64,000 nt of DNA from Timema cristinae. Its lineage: Eukaryota; Arthropoda; Insecta; Phasmatodea; Timematidae. The position numbers were made by a program, and so were the translations under genes. The DNA lies in contig JBCFYV010000001.1 of assembly GCA_039000515.1 (NCBI GenBank), forward strand, positions 57,911,565 to 57,975,564, in the 5' to 3' direction. This document shows positions 25,516-64,000 of this stretch, in pieces. The number at the start of each line of letters is the position of its first letter. Within the stretch, counting starts at the first letter, position 1. Below the pieces are notes generated by a model. The model saw only the letters and a list, made by a program, of their open reading frames with translations. It was not told the origin of the DNA and did no database searches.

Positions 25516-27053
25516 CGTGTAATATAGTAGTAGTAGTAGTATAGTGTGGTAATCATAGTTAGTAGTAGTAGTAGTCGTGGTAATCATAGTAGTATAGTAT
25601 AGTACAGTAGTGGTAGTGGTAGTGGTGGTGGTGTGGTAGTAGTATAGTATAGTAGTGTATAGCGGTAATATTAGTAGTAGTAGTATAGTGGTAGTATAGT
25701 AGTATGTAGTAGTAGTAGTAGTGGTATTGTAGGTGGGGTGTGGTGTGGTAGTTAGTATATGGTAGTAGTAGTAGTAGTGGTAGTAGTTAGTAGTAGTAGT
25801 GGTTAGTAGTAGTAGTGGTGTAGTATAGTGTGTAGTATAGTAGTAGTAGTATAGTAGTAGTATATAGTAGTATGGTAGTAGTAAGTAGTAGTAGTAGTAG
25901 TATAGTAGTGGTAGTAGTGGTATATAGTAGTACTAGTAGTGTAGTAGTAGTAGTAGTTGTGTAGTAGTAGTAGTATGGTGATAGTAGTAGTAGTCGTAGT
26001 TATATAGTAGTAGTAGTAGTAGTAGTATAGTAGTATGGTAGTAGTGGTGTAGTAGTAGTGTTTTAAGTTACTAGTATGTAGTAGTAGTGGTAGTAGTAGA
26101 TAGTAGTGTATAGTAGTAGTAGTAGTATAGTACTAGTAGTAGTTAGTGGTAGTAGTAGTAGTAGTGGTGTTAGTATAGTAGTAGTAGTAGTAATAGTATA
26201 GTAGTAGTATGGTATGTAGTATAGTAGTAGTGTGGTAGTAAAGTAGTATGGTAGTAGTAGTATAGTAGTTAGTAGTAGTAGTATGTAGTAGTAGTGGTGG
26301 TGGTAGTAGTGGTATTATAGTAGTAGTAGTAGTGGTAGTAGTAGTAGTAGTGTAGTAGTATAGTAGTAGTAGTAGTGGTGATAGTAGTAGTAATCGTAGT
26401 TATCAGTAGTAGTAGTAGTAGTAGTAGTATAGTAGTATGGCAGTAGTAGTAGTAGTAGTAGTATAGTATAGTAGTAGTAGTGTAGTAGTAGTAGTAGTTA
26501 GTAGTAGTAGTAGTAGTATGAGTAGTATAGTACTAGTAGTAGTAGTGGTAGTAGTAGTAGTAGTGGTGGTAGTATAGTAGTATGGTAGTAGTAGTAGTAG
26601 TAGTAGTATAGTACTAGTAGTAGTAGTGGTAGTAGTAGTAGTAGTGGTGGTGGTGGTGGTAGTGGTGGTAGTATAGTAGTATAGTAGTAGTAGTAGTAGT
26701 AGTATAGTAGTAGTAGTAGTATAGTACTAGTAGTAGTAGTATAGTACTAGTAGTAGTAGTATAGTAGTAGTAGTATAGTAGTAGTGGTAGTAGTAGTAGT
26801 AGTAGTATAGTAGTAGTAGTAGTGGTAGTATAGTAGTATGGTAGTAGTAGTAGTAGTGGTAGTATAGTAGTATGGTAGTAGTAGTAGTAGTGGTAGTATA
26901 GTAGTATGGTAGTAGTAGTAGTAGTAGTAGTGGTAGTATAGTAGTAGTATGGGTATTAGTATAGTAGTAGTAGTAGTAGTATGGGTATTAGTATAGTAGT
27001 AGTAGTAGTAGTATAGTAGTAGTATAGTACTAGTAGTAGTAGTGGTAGTAGTA

Positions 27054-27093
<40 letters not shown>

Positions 27094-27149
27094 GGTGGTG
27101 GTGGTAGTGGTGGTAGTATAGTAGTATAGTAGTAGTAGTAGTAGTAGTA

Positions 27150-27240
<91 letters not shown>

Positions 27241-27319
27241 GGTAGTGGTGGTAGTATAGTAGTATGGTAGTAGTAGTAGTAGTAGTGGTAGTATAGTAGT
27301 AGTAGTAGTAGTTGTAGTT

Positions 27320-27366
<47 letters not shown>

Positions 27367-27832
27367 GGTGGTGGTGGTGGTAGTGGTGGTAGTATAGTAG
27401 TATGGTACTAGTAGCAGTGGTAGTATAGTACTAGTAGTAGTAGTGGTGGTGGTGGTGGTGGTAGTGGTTGGTAGTATAGTAGTATGGTAGTAGTAGTAGT
27501 AGTAGTGGTAGTGGTGGTGGTAGTGGTGGTAGTATAGTAGTATGGTAGTATTAGTAGTAGTAGTGGTAGTATAGTAGTAAGGTAGTAGTAGTAGTGGTAG
27601 TATAGTAGTATGGTAGTATTAGTAGTGGTAGTATAGTAGTATGGTAGTAGTAGTATAGTAGTAGTAGTAGTAATAGTAGTAGTAGTAGTATGGGTAGTAG
27701 TATAGTAGTAGTAGTAGTAGTAGTAGTAGTATTGTAGTAGTAGTATGGTAGTAGTAGTAGTAGTAGTTATAGTAGTAGTAGTGGTAGTAGTAGTATGGGT
27801 AGTAGTATAGTAGTAGTAGTAGTAGTAGTAGT
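24759..27832. repeat. TAG/GTA trinucleotide microsatellite, ~3.1 kb
   Basis: Nearly pure AGT/TAG/GTA repeat on the + strand with GTG, GGT and TATAGT interruptions. Short higher-order blocks such as TAGTATAGTAGTATGG recur in its second half. It begins at the 5' side of the truncated minus-strand LINE. Long poly-Val and poly-Thr/Tyr/Leu frames across it are artefacts of the repeat. Confidence 0.97.
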
Positions 27833-28269
27833 CTAAAACTTGATTTTAAAATTATTTAAAATTCATGTTTATTTTTTGTCATCCACTAAAATTATATATA
27901 AATAACACATCTTACTTCAATAAACACAAACGTCGTGTGGATAGCTAAGACGGGTAGTAAATAGGGAACCTGGCAGAATACATTAAATTTTGACCAAATA
28001 TCATTTAATCTAAATTAATTTGATCCAAAATAATTTGGCTTAAAAATTAATTTTGACAAAATTCAACCGTCTTAAAGTAATTTGGTCTAGTCAGTTGTCC
28101 TAAAGTAATTCAGCCTAAAATTTAATATTACAGAAATTGATTTAGCTTAGTCATTTGACCTAAAAATTAACTTTGGAGAGAGTTAGTTGTCCTAAATATT
28201 AGGCCAACCGACGTGTAGGACTTGGTGCATAGAATAACGTTATTATCTTAACCAAATAAAATCAATCAT
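27833..28269. repeat. Degenerate short repeats, AATTTGGYCTAAAA type
   Basis: Between ~27,990 and 28,200, phrases such as TAATTTGGCTTAAAAATTAA and CATTTGACCTAAAAATTAA recur at irregular spacing; the rest is unassigned. Confidence 0.4.
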
Positions 28270-28505
28270 CAAATGTTGCATGGACTAAACGTCAAGATAG
28301 CATTTTTTATTTTTTGTTGTTGACGGGAAAGTTAGGGTTCGAATTCTGGTCAGGTGTCTATGGTTGTTTTTTTCTAAATGGATTATCCCTTTTTCCTCCA
28401 CACAAACAAATGTACATTTGCTCTTATTATTACCTTACTCTTCTCTATCCTATTAATGTAATTAGAAGTACAGACAGCTCAAACATGTATTAAGACGTGG
28501 TATAA
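28270..28505 (+). mobile_element. tRNA-derived SINE, family A (diverged)
   Basis: TTGACGGGAAAGTTAGGGTT, B-box GGTTCGAATTC, a TTTTTCCTCCACAC pyrimidine block, and a tail TTAATGTAATTAG ending near AAGACGTGGT. Confidence 0.6.
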
Positions 28506-29102
28506 AAACACAAAACTTAGAGCAAAGAAAATATCCTACCTTGATATTTTCCTTCTGAAATTAAATGCAAGGTACAAGTTTTTTGTGCGGTGAAGATGAT
28601 CCACTCACATAGCGATCGTACTTTATACATTTATGTTGATATATTTGTACATAAATACAATCACAGTACAATTTCTATATTTCATTTTTAACACTAAATA
28701 AAAGAAAGAAAGAAAAGTCTGAATCATCATTGCTTTTATAAAATGATGGTGCCATAAACTAGCACGATGTACGCTCGCCCATTTTCCTAAGTTCGCGTGT
28801 ATTTTGTGTTGAAATATTGAAAGCTAATATTTTATTGATTTACTTTCCTTTTCATTTATTTATGCGAGAGTGACTATCTGACTTTTCAAGTGGGTTTATA
28901 CCATTACAGTTTATCATTCTTTGTATATCTGAAACGTGCCATTTTACTGTGAAAGAAAAAAGGTCATTACTGGACAAAAACATTTTGTTTTTAATGTTAA
29001 ACGTATCGTCTCAATATTTACTCCAACTTTTATTTTAATGTAACAAAATAAAAATAGTAAAATTGACTAAATTTGAGCATTCAAAAAGAGATGTATGTAT
29101 AT
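28506..29102. other. Unassigned AT-rich DNA
   Basis: No gene recognised. Confidence 0.4.
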
Positions 29103-29342
29103 ATAGCATTACGTCTTAGCACCTGTTCAGGTTATGCGCATACGTACTAATAACGCTACCGTATTAGATATGAAGAAGGTTGAATTTGTAAGAAGTGTAT
29201 TCTCATTTGTATGGAAAGAAAGTGGAAAACCATTTTGAAAAACACTCCTCAATACATCTGACCGGTATTCAAACCCCGATATCCTTATCATCGGAAGTAT
29301 AATCTAACTCGAGAGTGAAGTCTTAGACCATGTGGCCATTGA
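29103..29342 (-). mobile_element. tRNA-derived SINE, family A
   Basis: Minus-strand copy: B-box complement TATTCAAACCCCGAT, head complement GTCTTAGACCATGTGG, shared tail complement TAGCATTACGTCTTAGCACC at its left end. Confidence 0.75.
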
Positions 29343-29454
29343 AACACATAAAGAGATCAATAAAATGTATGATTTTCAAACGTGCTATTAACATCGTACT
29401 CTTATCGTGTCGTGGTAATCAGGGTAGTTGGTCAGAAATAACCAGCTCTGGTAG

Positions 29455-29840
29455 CCAAATAGTCTAGGACGTAGAGTTCGCAAAAGACTGACCTGCTGAT
29501 GACAGGGAGATTGGGGTTCTAATTTATGTTGGGTGTACTGAAGTTGTTGCTTCCACTCTTCCTCCAAGCAAGTTCTGGTACAATTCCTCTGAATTCAACC
29601 TTCATCATCCCTAACACATCGTAATTTCTCCAGAAGTTTACAACCCAAACGGGTAATAAGGTGCGGTGCTAAAAAAGAAATAAAACAGGAGGTCTGGGTT
29701 TGAAGCATTGCTAGATGTACTGGTTCACCCCTCTCCATTCACGCAAATGCGGGTACATTTACTCTAAACGGTACTGTCCTCATCTCTACCTATCAGCGCA
29801 ATAAATGTGTATTGACAGGTAGAAAGGCGTTGTGTAATAA
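29455..29840 (+). mobile_element. Composite (dimeric) SINE, same structure as 22,738-23,117
   Basis: A family A unit ending GGTAATAAGGTGCGGTGCTA is joined by an A-rich linker to a partial unit starting GTCTGGGTTTGAAGCATTGC. The join matches that of the other composite copy. Confidence 0.75.
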
Positions 29841-29844
29841 AGTA

Positions 29845-30125
29845 CCCATGTTCGGCTAGAGAGAGAATGGAAATCCACTTGGGGGAGATATCATTTTATT
29901 CTACGACAGTCTCAGAATAAGTGACCTTGACCCAACCGAGATTTGAACTCGGATCAGAGTTTGGTAAGTATATCACGTGTATCCGTATTTTATGTGGCAG
30001 AGGAGTGTAAAATAATATAGTAAAAACCACTCTTAGTACACCTGTCCGGGATTCGAACCGCAATCTCCATGTCATCAGCAGTTTAGTCTACTGCGAGTGT
30101 TACCTTAGACCATGCGTCCACCAAA
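29845..30125 (-). mobile_element. Two partial family A SINEs, minus strand
   Basis: The first fragment ends at the B-box complement GAGATTTGAACTCGG; the second (30,000-30,125) holds GGGATTCGAACCGCAATCTCC and TTACCTTAGACCATG. Confidence 0.6.
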
Positions 30126-30162
30126 TCAGGTAAAAGTATAGTTAATATCAGTTCAAACCCAC

Positions 30163-30389
30163 TTTGGTGGACCCATGGTCTAAGGCGCTACTCTGGCAGT
30201 AGACTAAACTGCTGATGACGTGGAGAACGAAGTTTGAGTCTTTGTCGGGCTTACTGAGTTTTTTTCAAAATTGTTTTCTAATCTCCCTCTACGCAAATGA
30301 AGGTATACTTCTAATTAATATAACTTCCTCATTTCTAATCCATTAGCGTAATTAGCCCGAAAGGGTAGTAAAACGCGGTGATAAAAAAT
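30163..30389 (+). mobile_element. tRNA-derived SINE, family A, near full length
   Basis: Head GGACCCATGGTCTAAGGCG, CAGTAGACTAAACTGCTGATG, body, then CATTAGCGTAATTAGCCCG and GGGTAGTAAAACGCGGTG. Confidence 0.8.
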
Positions 30390-31146
30390 ACTTTGATTAA
30401 ATTCGGCAAACACTTTAAGTCCTCTCTTTACTGGTTTAACATTGAGGGTGAGTTTGGGGTTCAAATCCAGGTAAAGTGCATTATAGTGATGTTTTCTTAA
30501 TAGTATCCCACCCTCTCACGTGGGCCTAAAAAAACAAATATCGAAAATACATTTTCCCGACAAATATAAAATATATAAATTCATCCTACACTATAGCTCA
30601 TTCCGTAACGAATCTGTCTACTAAGCTAAGGATGCCGGGTTCGATTCGTGGCATGGCCAAAAAATCTATAATTAGTGAAATTGATATTTCCCCTTTCAGA
30701 GTGATGGGATGTCTGTTTTAAATTCAAGTTGGGTAGTTCATAAGTCGTGTGCTGATATAATGAATCCTATCAAGAATTGTGCATTAAATACCTCGTACCT
30801 ATTGCAACATTTGGTTCAAATAGATCTAAAGTAAATCAAATGAAATTTTGGATCAGATTCATTATAAGGTCAGATGATGGAAACATTGCACTGAAAACTA
30901 CAAACTATCATAAATTAGCCCCGAATAAGAGTAAAAATTATTACCGATAAGATTTCAAAATTAGTTGTTTAATGGAATATTTAAAACTTACTTTCATAAA
31001 TAAAGAGTTCTACTTGGGTAGGGCCTATTTTAGATTTAGATTATGTTTATTATGTTATTAATTAATTTATAACTAGACAACAAGATTAATAACTTGTTTT
31101 AACATACTTATTAATAATATAAATCATAATTATAAATTACTTACTT
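30390..31146. other. AT-rich DNA with tRNA-like SINE remnants
   Basis: A partial family A piece lies at ~30,430-30,530 (GGGGTTCAAATCC). A different tRNA-like head lies at ~30,590-30,660 (TAGCTCATTCCG, then GCCGGGTTCGATTC). Nothing else is supported. Confidence 0.45.
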
Positions 31147-31424
31147 CGGTGGTTGAATAGTTTAAGGCATCACTCTCACAGTAGTCTGCACTGCCAATTA
31201 AGGGTAGATCTGAGTTTGAATCCCGGCCCAGTGCACTGAGGGATGTTTTTCTAAACTTGTTACTCATTGTACTGAAGTTTGTTTTTCCTAAACTGTTTCA
31301 CACAATCCCTCCACTCAAATGCAGGTACACAGTCTCTATTTTCCAGTTTCTTCAGTTCTAACAGATTAGCAATTAAAGACACAAAGGTATACCTCAAACG
31401 ATTAGTAAAATGCGGTGCTAAGTT
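31147..31424 (+). mobile_element. tRNA-derived SINE, family A
   Basis: GGTGGTTGAATAGTTTAAGG head, B-box-like GAGTTTGAATCCCGG, pyrimidine block and a tail ending AGTAAAATGCGGTGCTAAG, just upstream of acid phosphatase exon 1. Confidence 0.75.
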
Positions 31425-31525
31425 TTCTAATATAAACTTGAAGATTTTTTTGTGAGACACAAATATGTTTAGCCATAATAATATAACAAGATTCAACAGA
31501 ATAGGTTTTTATAAATTGAATTGAA

Positions 31526-60184
<28,659 letters not shown>

Positions 60185-61739
60185 GTGGGTGCATTTTCAC
60201 TAAAACTCTAGAGGACACGGTTCAGTCCCCACTGAATAAAATAGTGATGTTTTCTCATGGGAAGTATTCTTTATTATCTCTCACATCTAACCTACGTTCT
60301 TGAATTATGGATTTGAAAATACCTAAAATACATTACAGCAAAAATTATATTTACCATCGTAAAGTTTATGAATTAAACAAAAAGAAGAGTTAAGTTCGTG
60401 TATGTCACAAGTAGAGCCATAAGTGAGAATAATCCTAGGATTTACAGGGAAGACCACACATTAGCCGGCCGCCTTGAGTAAGGTCGGAAATTAAATTAAA
60501 AACATATTAACAACGAGCTTTGCCCAGGTAAAGTGCAAACTACCCCCTATTGGATAAAGCTGGTTCATTTATTTAGTTTGTTTTTCAAATCCACTGAAAA
60601 TGATCAGTTAACAATAGCTGCAGAAAGTGAAAAATATAGTGTTTTAATAAAAGTTTTGAGAAATTAATTTCTTGAAAAGACGTGAATAATTTCTACATAA
60701 GTGATAGCGCGAGTTTCTATAGCCTGATAAATATGTAAGAACATCAGTTTCTAAGACATCTGTGGACTCTCGTCCTTAGAAACGTTTTGATGTGTTTTCA
60801 GTTGAAGGAGTGGAGAAGTGTATTGCTCCTATGTGTACAAGTCGGTCGAATATAAGATATTTGTGGGACAAACGTTACGAAAAGACTTAGCATTTGAAGG
60901 ACTTTTCTGTGTTCCTGTATCTCGGACCAAGGACAATCTAACTAAGTCAGCCACTCGGAGTGTCTATGTGTTTGTGCAACAACAAAAACATACCAGCGCA
61001 GCCGAAGATAAACATGGACTGATATGATTTGGTGGAACTCTTGTCCGACATAATCTCGGTTCAACATCACGTGTTATGTTCTTCCCTCTCTCTCGCACCT
61101 CTGTCCTGCCTTGTTCTCATTGGTCTCTAACACCCCGATCAAGAGTATATTATCTTTTATGGGCATGTTCTACGGTAGCGTATGGGTTTCAGGCCGTAGA
61201 TTTTGGCTTGTAATAATGGGTTGAAATTACACTTGGTTGTAGGCGGTCGTGGAGGCCACTCGTAAGGTGATTATCTCTTTTTGCACCTTTATGTTAGATG
61301 GTGAGCTCATAATGGCTAGTTAACACTTTAATTCAATGGGACATTGAGCATATAGTTATGTTTGGCTAACTTAATTTTATCAGCGCTTCAAGCTTGTGCT
61401 TTAAGGAGACATTGTGCCGTTGTCATATTTTTCGGGCTATGTTTTGCAAGCGTTAGACACTTTAATTTAAGGGAGATTTGTTACTTATGTCATGTTTTTA
61501 TATACACACTTTGTTAGCACTTATGGCTCTATTTTAAGGGGATAGTGCCCACTGGCATGTACTCTAAATTTTAACAAGTGCTTAACGCTGAACATTGATT
61601 CGGCTCAGTGCGGTTACAGCTTTGCTCTAAGTACAGATTTGTTTCTAACTCTTTCTTTCATTTGCTCTTAAGTTCTATCTATTGTTGTATGATCCAGATT
61701 TTTATTTTCTATGGTGAAATTTTTGATATATCAATACAA
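60185..61739. other. Downstream intron, unassigned
   Basis: No convincing exon 7. A TGTTTTCAG at 60,792-60,800 is followed by short frames that do not resemble the family's C-terminus. T-rich non-coding DNA at 61,040-61,600. Confidence 0.35.
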
Positions 61740-62399
61740 TTATTGGAACCTAGAAGGTTGTGTTTTCCTTTAAGGTACAAGATGTTTGGGTTTTTATACA
61801 ACACACATCTCGCTATCGGAGATGATGGTAAGCACAGGATGGTGAGCGAATTTAATAAAAAGTACAAAAACGTAAATCAAGATGTTGTTAAGCTGTTTAT
61901 AAAACTTTGCATACCGTCTCAGAAGAAAATTAAGTCACAAAAGAAGGGATTATTTACAAAGCCGATGATTTTTAAAGAGATGAATAGTCGCGGACAAGTG
62001 ATTCTAATTGATATGCAAACAAATTGTGACAAAGGTTTTAAATTTATAATGTTCTACTAAAATCATTTAACCAAGTTTGTGCAGTTGTGTCCGTTAGAGT
62101 CAAAAACTACGAATAAGGTAACAAAAATCTTATTGATATTTTGGGAATTTTTTGGAGCCCCTTTAATTCTGCGGTTGGACAAAGGCCGAAAGTTTTCTAA
62201 ATATGTAGTAAATGAATTACTTTCTATGGGGGATGGCCTTAAAACTGTCCAAGGCAAACCACGCCACAGCCAGTCTCAGGGTGGCGTCGAAAGGGGAAGT
62301 CAAGATGCGCAAAACATGCTCGTGACGTGGACGGATCGTATAAACCGGGGTAAACGTCCTCTAAATATATATAACCTTCCTAATTCTCATAACTATTAG
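61740..62399 (+). pseudogene. Integrase-derived gene fragment (KRBA2/GIN-like), one in-frame stop
   Basis: The frame reads THLAIGDDGKHRM, KKYKNVNQDVV, LFIKLCIPSQKK (His/Cys zinc-module remnant), ILIDMQTNCDKGF, then a TAA at 62,058-62,060, and goes on in the same frame with NHLTKFVQLCPL, FFGAPLILRLDKGRKF, GKPRHSQSQGGVERG. This is the pattern of retroelement- or Ginger-type integrase cores seen in KRAB-A domain-containing protein 2 and its many invertebrate relatives. The first catalytic Asp of the usual VDLID is Ile, and the Asn after the second Asp is Lys; the Glu remains. It is therefore a dead copy. The TAA is one base from CAA (Gln). Confidence 0.75.
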
Positions 62400-64000
62400 C
62401 TCTCGCCAACCCCCATCCCCTCCAGAACATTGCTTAGATGATAAGACGCGCGACTCTAACTTGCCACACCACAATCAAAAACATTAACCACTGTTACTAC
62501 CACCAACCATACCAATATGTCTGTGTGTCTCGGTCTCTTAGGGACCAACAATTCTCCCCAATTGATGCGAGGAAGCGGTAAATCGAGGATTCACACAAAC
62601 AGCGAGACAAGTTGCATTCTTAAAACTTTCGTATGTAACCATCATTCGGTGAAGACACTGTATACTTATGTTTTACCCTCCTCACCAGGTTAATGTCATC
62701 TAAAATTTAAAATATACATCTATCCGTACCGAGATTCGAAATAAGATCTCCTAGATCTTATCTACGTATGAAGTTCCAACGGTAAAATATTCTCTATCAC
62801 AGTTTAGGTCGGTACAAACTAAAATATAGATTCCTTGTACTCCATGTTGTCTTATGGAAAGGTTGGTAACACGGATAGTGTGCCGGACTTTGCAATAGAG
62901 GCAGAGATTCAGTCCCGGCTGGTTACGCTGAATCTCGATTTAGAAAACAGTATATTTCCATTAAATCACTAAGCCAGGATCTGTAGCCTTTTGGAGTGCT
63001 TAATTCGGCATTTTCACATATTTGATCAATAATGAATCTTTATCCTTTATCAAATATATATTAGCAAACAACGTGTTCTTTAATTAGTATAAATAAAAAT
63101 TGTTATTTCTAAAGAATAATCTTTTAAAAAATCAACTACTCTTATCTATATTTCTATCTATGTATGGTTGTTTTTCAAAGTTTACTGCACAAGAAGTGGA
63201 CGGCTTAATGAGGACTTTTTAAAGTGACACCCAACAAGTTCCTCATCCTTCCTTTAGGATAATGCTATAGGTGTTACTCTTGCTAAGCCTTCTATGGGAT
63301 CGGTCTATTTAATATTTATTTTCTAAACAAATGGATCAAATAATCACACTCCTTACAAATCTAATTGATATCTAACAATACGTATATTATTCACATCTAT
63401 CAATAGTGCGTGGGTATTTATTAATTGGACATCAATATGAGCCTGAATACAAATAGTGGGCTACGTGTCGCTACCAACTAGAATCGAACCAAGGTATCCT
63501 ATGTTTATGACTGATATCATTAATCCCACAACCCCTGGGAGATACTAGGACATTGAACCATTCGTTCAATTGAAAGGTTAAACGGTTTCTTAACCTCATC
63601 ACGGAGCTATCTCAATTAAAAAAGCAACTCATCGACAAGAACTACTCATTGTGGATTATAATTGTAGAGTTATGAATCAATGTAGTTATAGTTTAGTTGT
63701 TATATTATCTCGGCGAGTGGACACTACACCCAAGAGCTTTCCCTTGGCACAGTTCCTCTTTGGAGCGAGTTCCTCATACGAGCACGTGAAGCTGACTGGT
63801 GCAGTTTTCTAAAGAGGTGACACAGTCAAATAGGGTAGGACTACATACCTTTGGCTCCAGGAGAGGTAATACAAAGGAAATTGGGGCTATAATCTCGGTT
63901 AGGTGAAGTGTAGTTCTCCTTTCTCTTTCATGCAAATTCACGAATGATTCATTTTTCGGCCACGCGGGAATCAAAGCCGTGACCCTTGTTTCAGCTGTAA
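62400..64000. other. Unassigned AT-rich DNA with SINE remnants
   Basis: tRNA-like head at ~62,865-62,945 (GGTTGGTAACACGG, GAGATTCAGTCCCGG). A partial family A-like piece lies at ~63,860-63,960 (GGGGCTATAATCTCGGTTAG, TTTCATGCAAATTCACG). No gene recognised. Confidence 0.4.

Noticed and set aside
25217..25522. Poly-valine frame on the plus strand
   Set aside because: Pure translation of GTA/GTG repeats.
24553..25587. Long minus-strand frame rich in Thr, Tyr and Leu
   Set aside because: It is the TAG microsatellite read in three frames, joined to a LINE remnant; not a protein gene as a whole.
60801..61027. Candidate acid phosphatase exon 7 after TGTTTTCAG
   Set aside because: In the required phase it stops after 17 codons, and no frame resembles the family's C-terminal region.

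Overview
The window looks like AT-rich, repeat-dense nuclear DNA from a marine invertebrate, possibly a lophotrochozoan such as a mollusc. That placement is an inference from several tRNA-derived SINE families, Ty3/gypsy, LINE and Polinton-type elements, long introns and minisatellites; no species marker is visible. Only one ordinary host gene can be supported: a histidine acid phosphatase on the + strand. Its six visible exons run from 31,526 to 60,184, and its C-terminal exons were not found. The rest is mobile or tandemly repeated DNA.

Layout. 1-~6,780: a Ty3/gypsy LTR retrotransposon cut by the window start (gag, pol, polypurine tract, 3' LTR); gag and pol overlap at what looks like a complete -1 frameshift signal. 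6,785-7,099: LINE fragment. 7,412-11,213: decayed protein-primed family B DNA polymerase with an embedded endonuclease VII-like HNH motif. 11.7-15.9 kb: tandem repeats, a G-rich tract and a 68-bp satellite. 16-31.5 kb: gene-poor DNA with many SINEs, a minus-strand LINE and a 3-kb TAG-type microsatellite. 31.5-41 kb: the first five acid phosphatase exons, with introns holding a 46-bp minisatellite, a large inverted repeat, SINEs and a TTAA-flanked MITE.

Intron 5 (40,945-59,972) holds a second 46-bp array in the opposite orientation, a LINE fragment and, at 43,257-55,187, a Polinton/Maverick-like element with ~437-bp near-identical terminal inverted repeats. The element carries a DNA polymerase B gene followed by a strong hairpin, a small spliced acidic gene, and the first codons of a packaging-ATPase-like gene that stops inside Walker A. 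No integrase or capsid gene is visible in it, so it looks internally deleted. An LTR-like segment lies at 56.1-56.6 kb and an integrase-derived pseudogene at 61.7-62.4 kb.

Most reading-frame breaks in the gypsy and Polinton genes fall at short homopolymer runs while domain motifs around them are intact. They may be uncorrected sequencing errors rather than decay.
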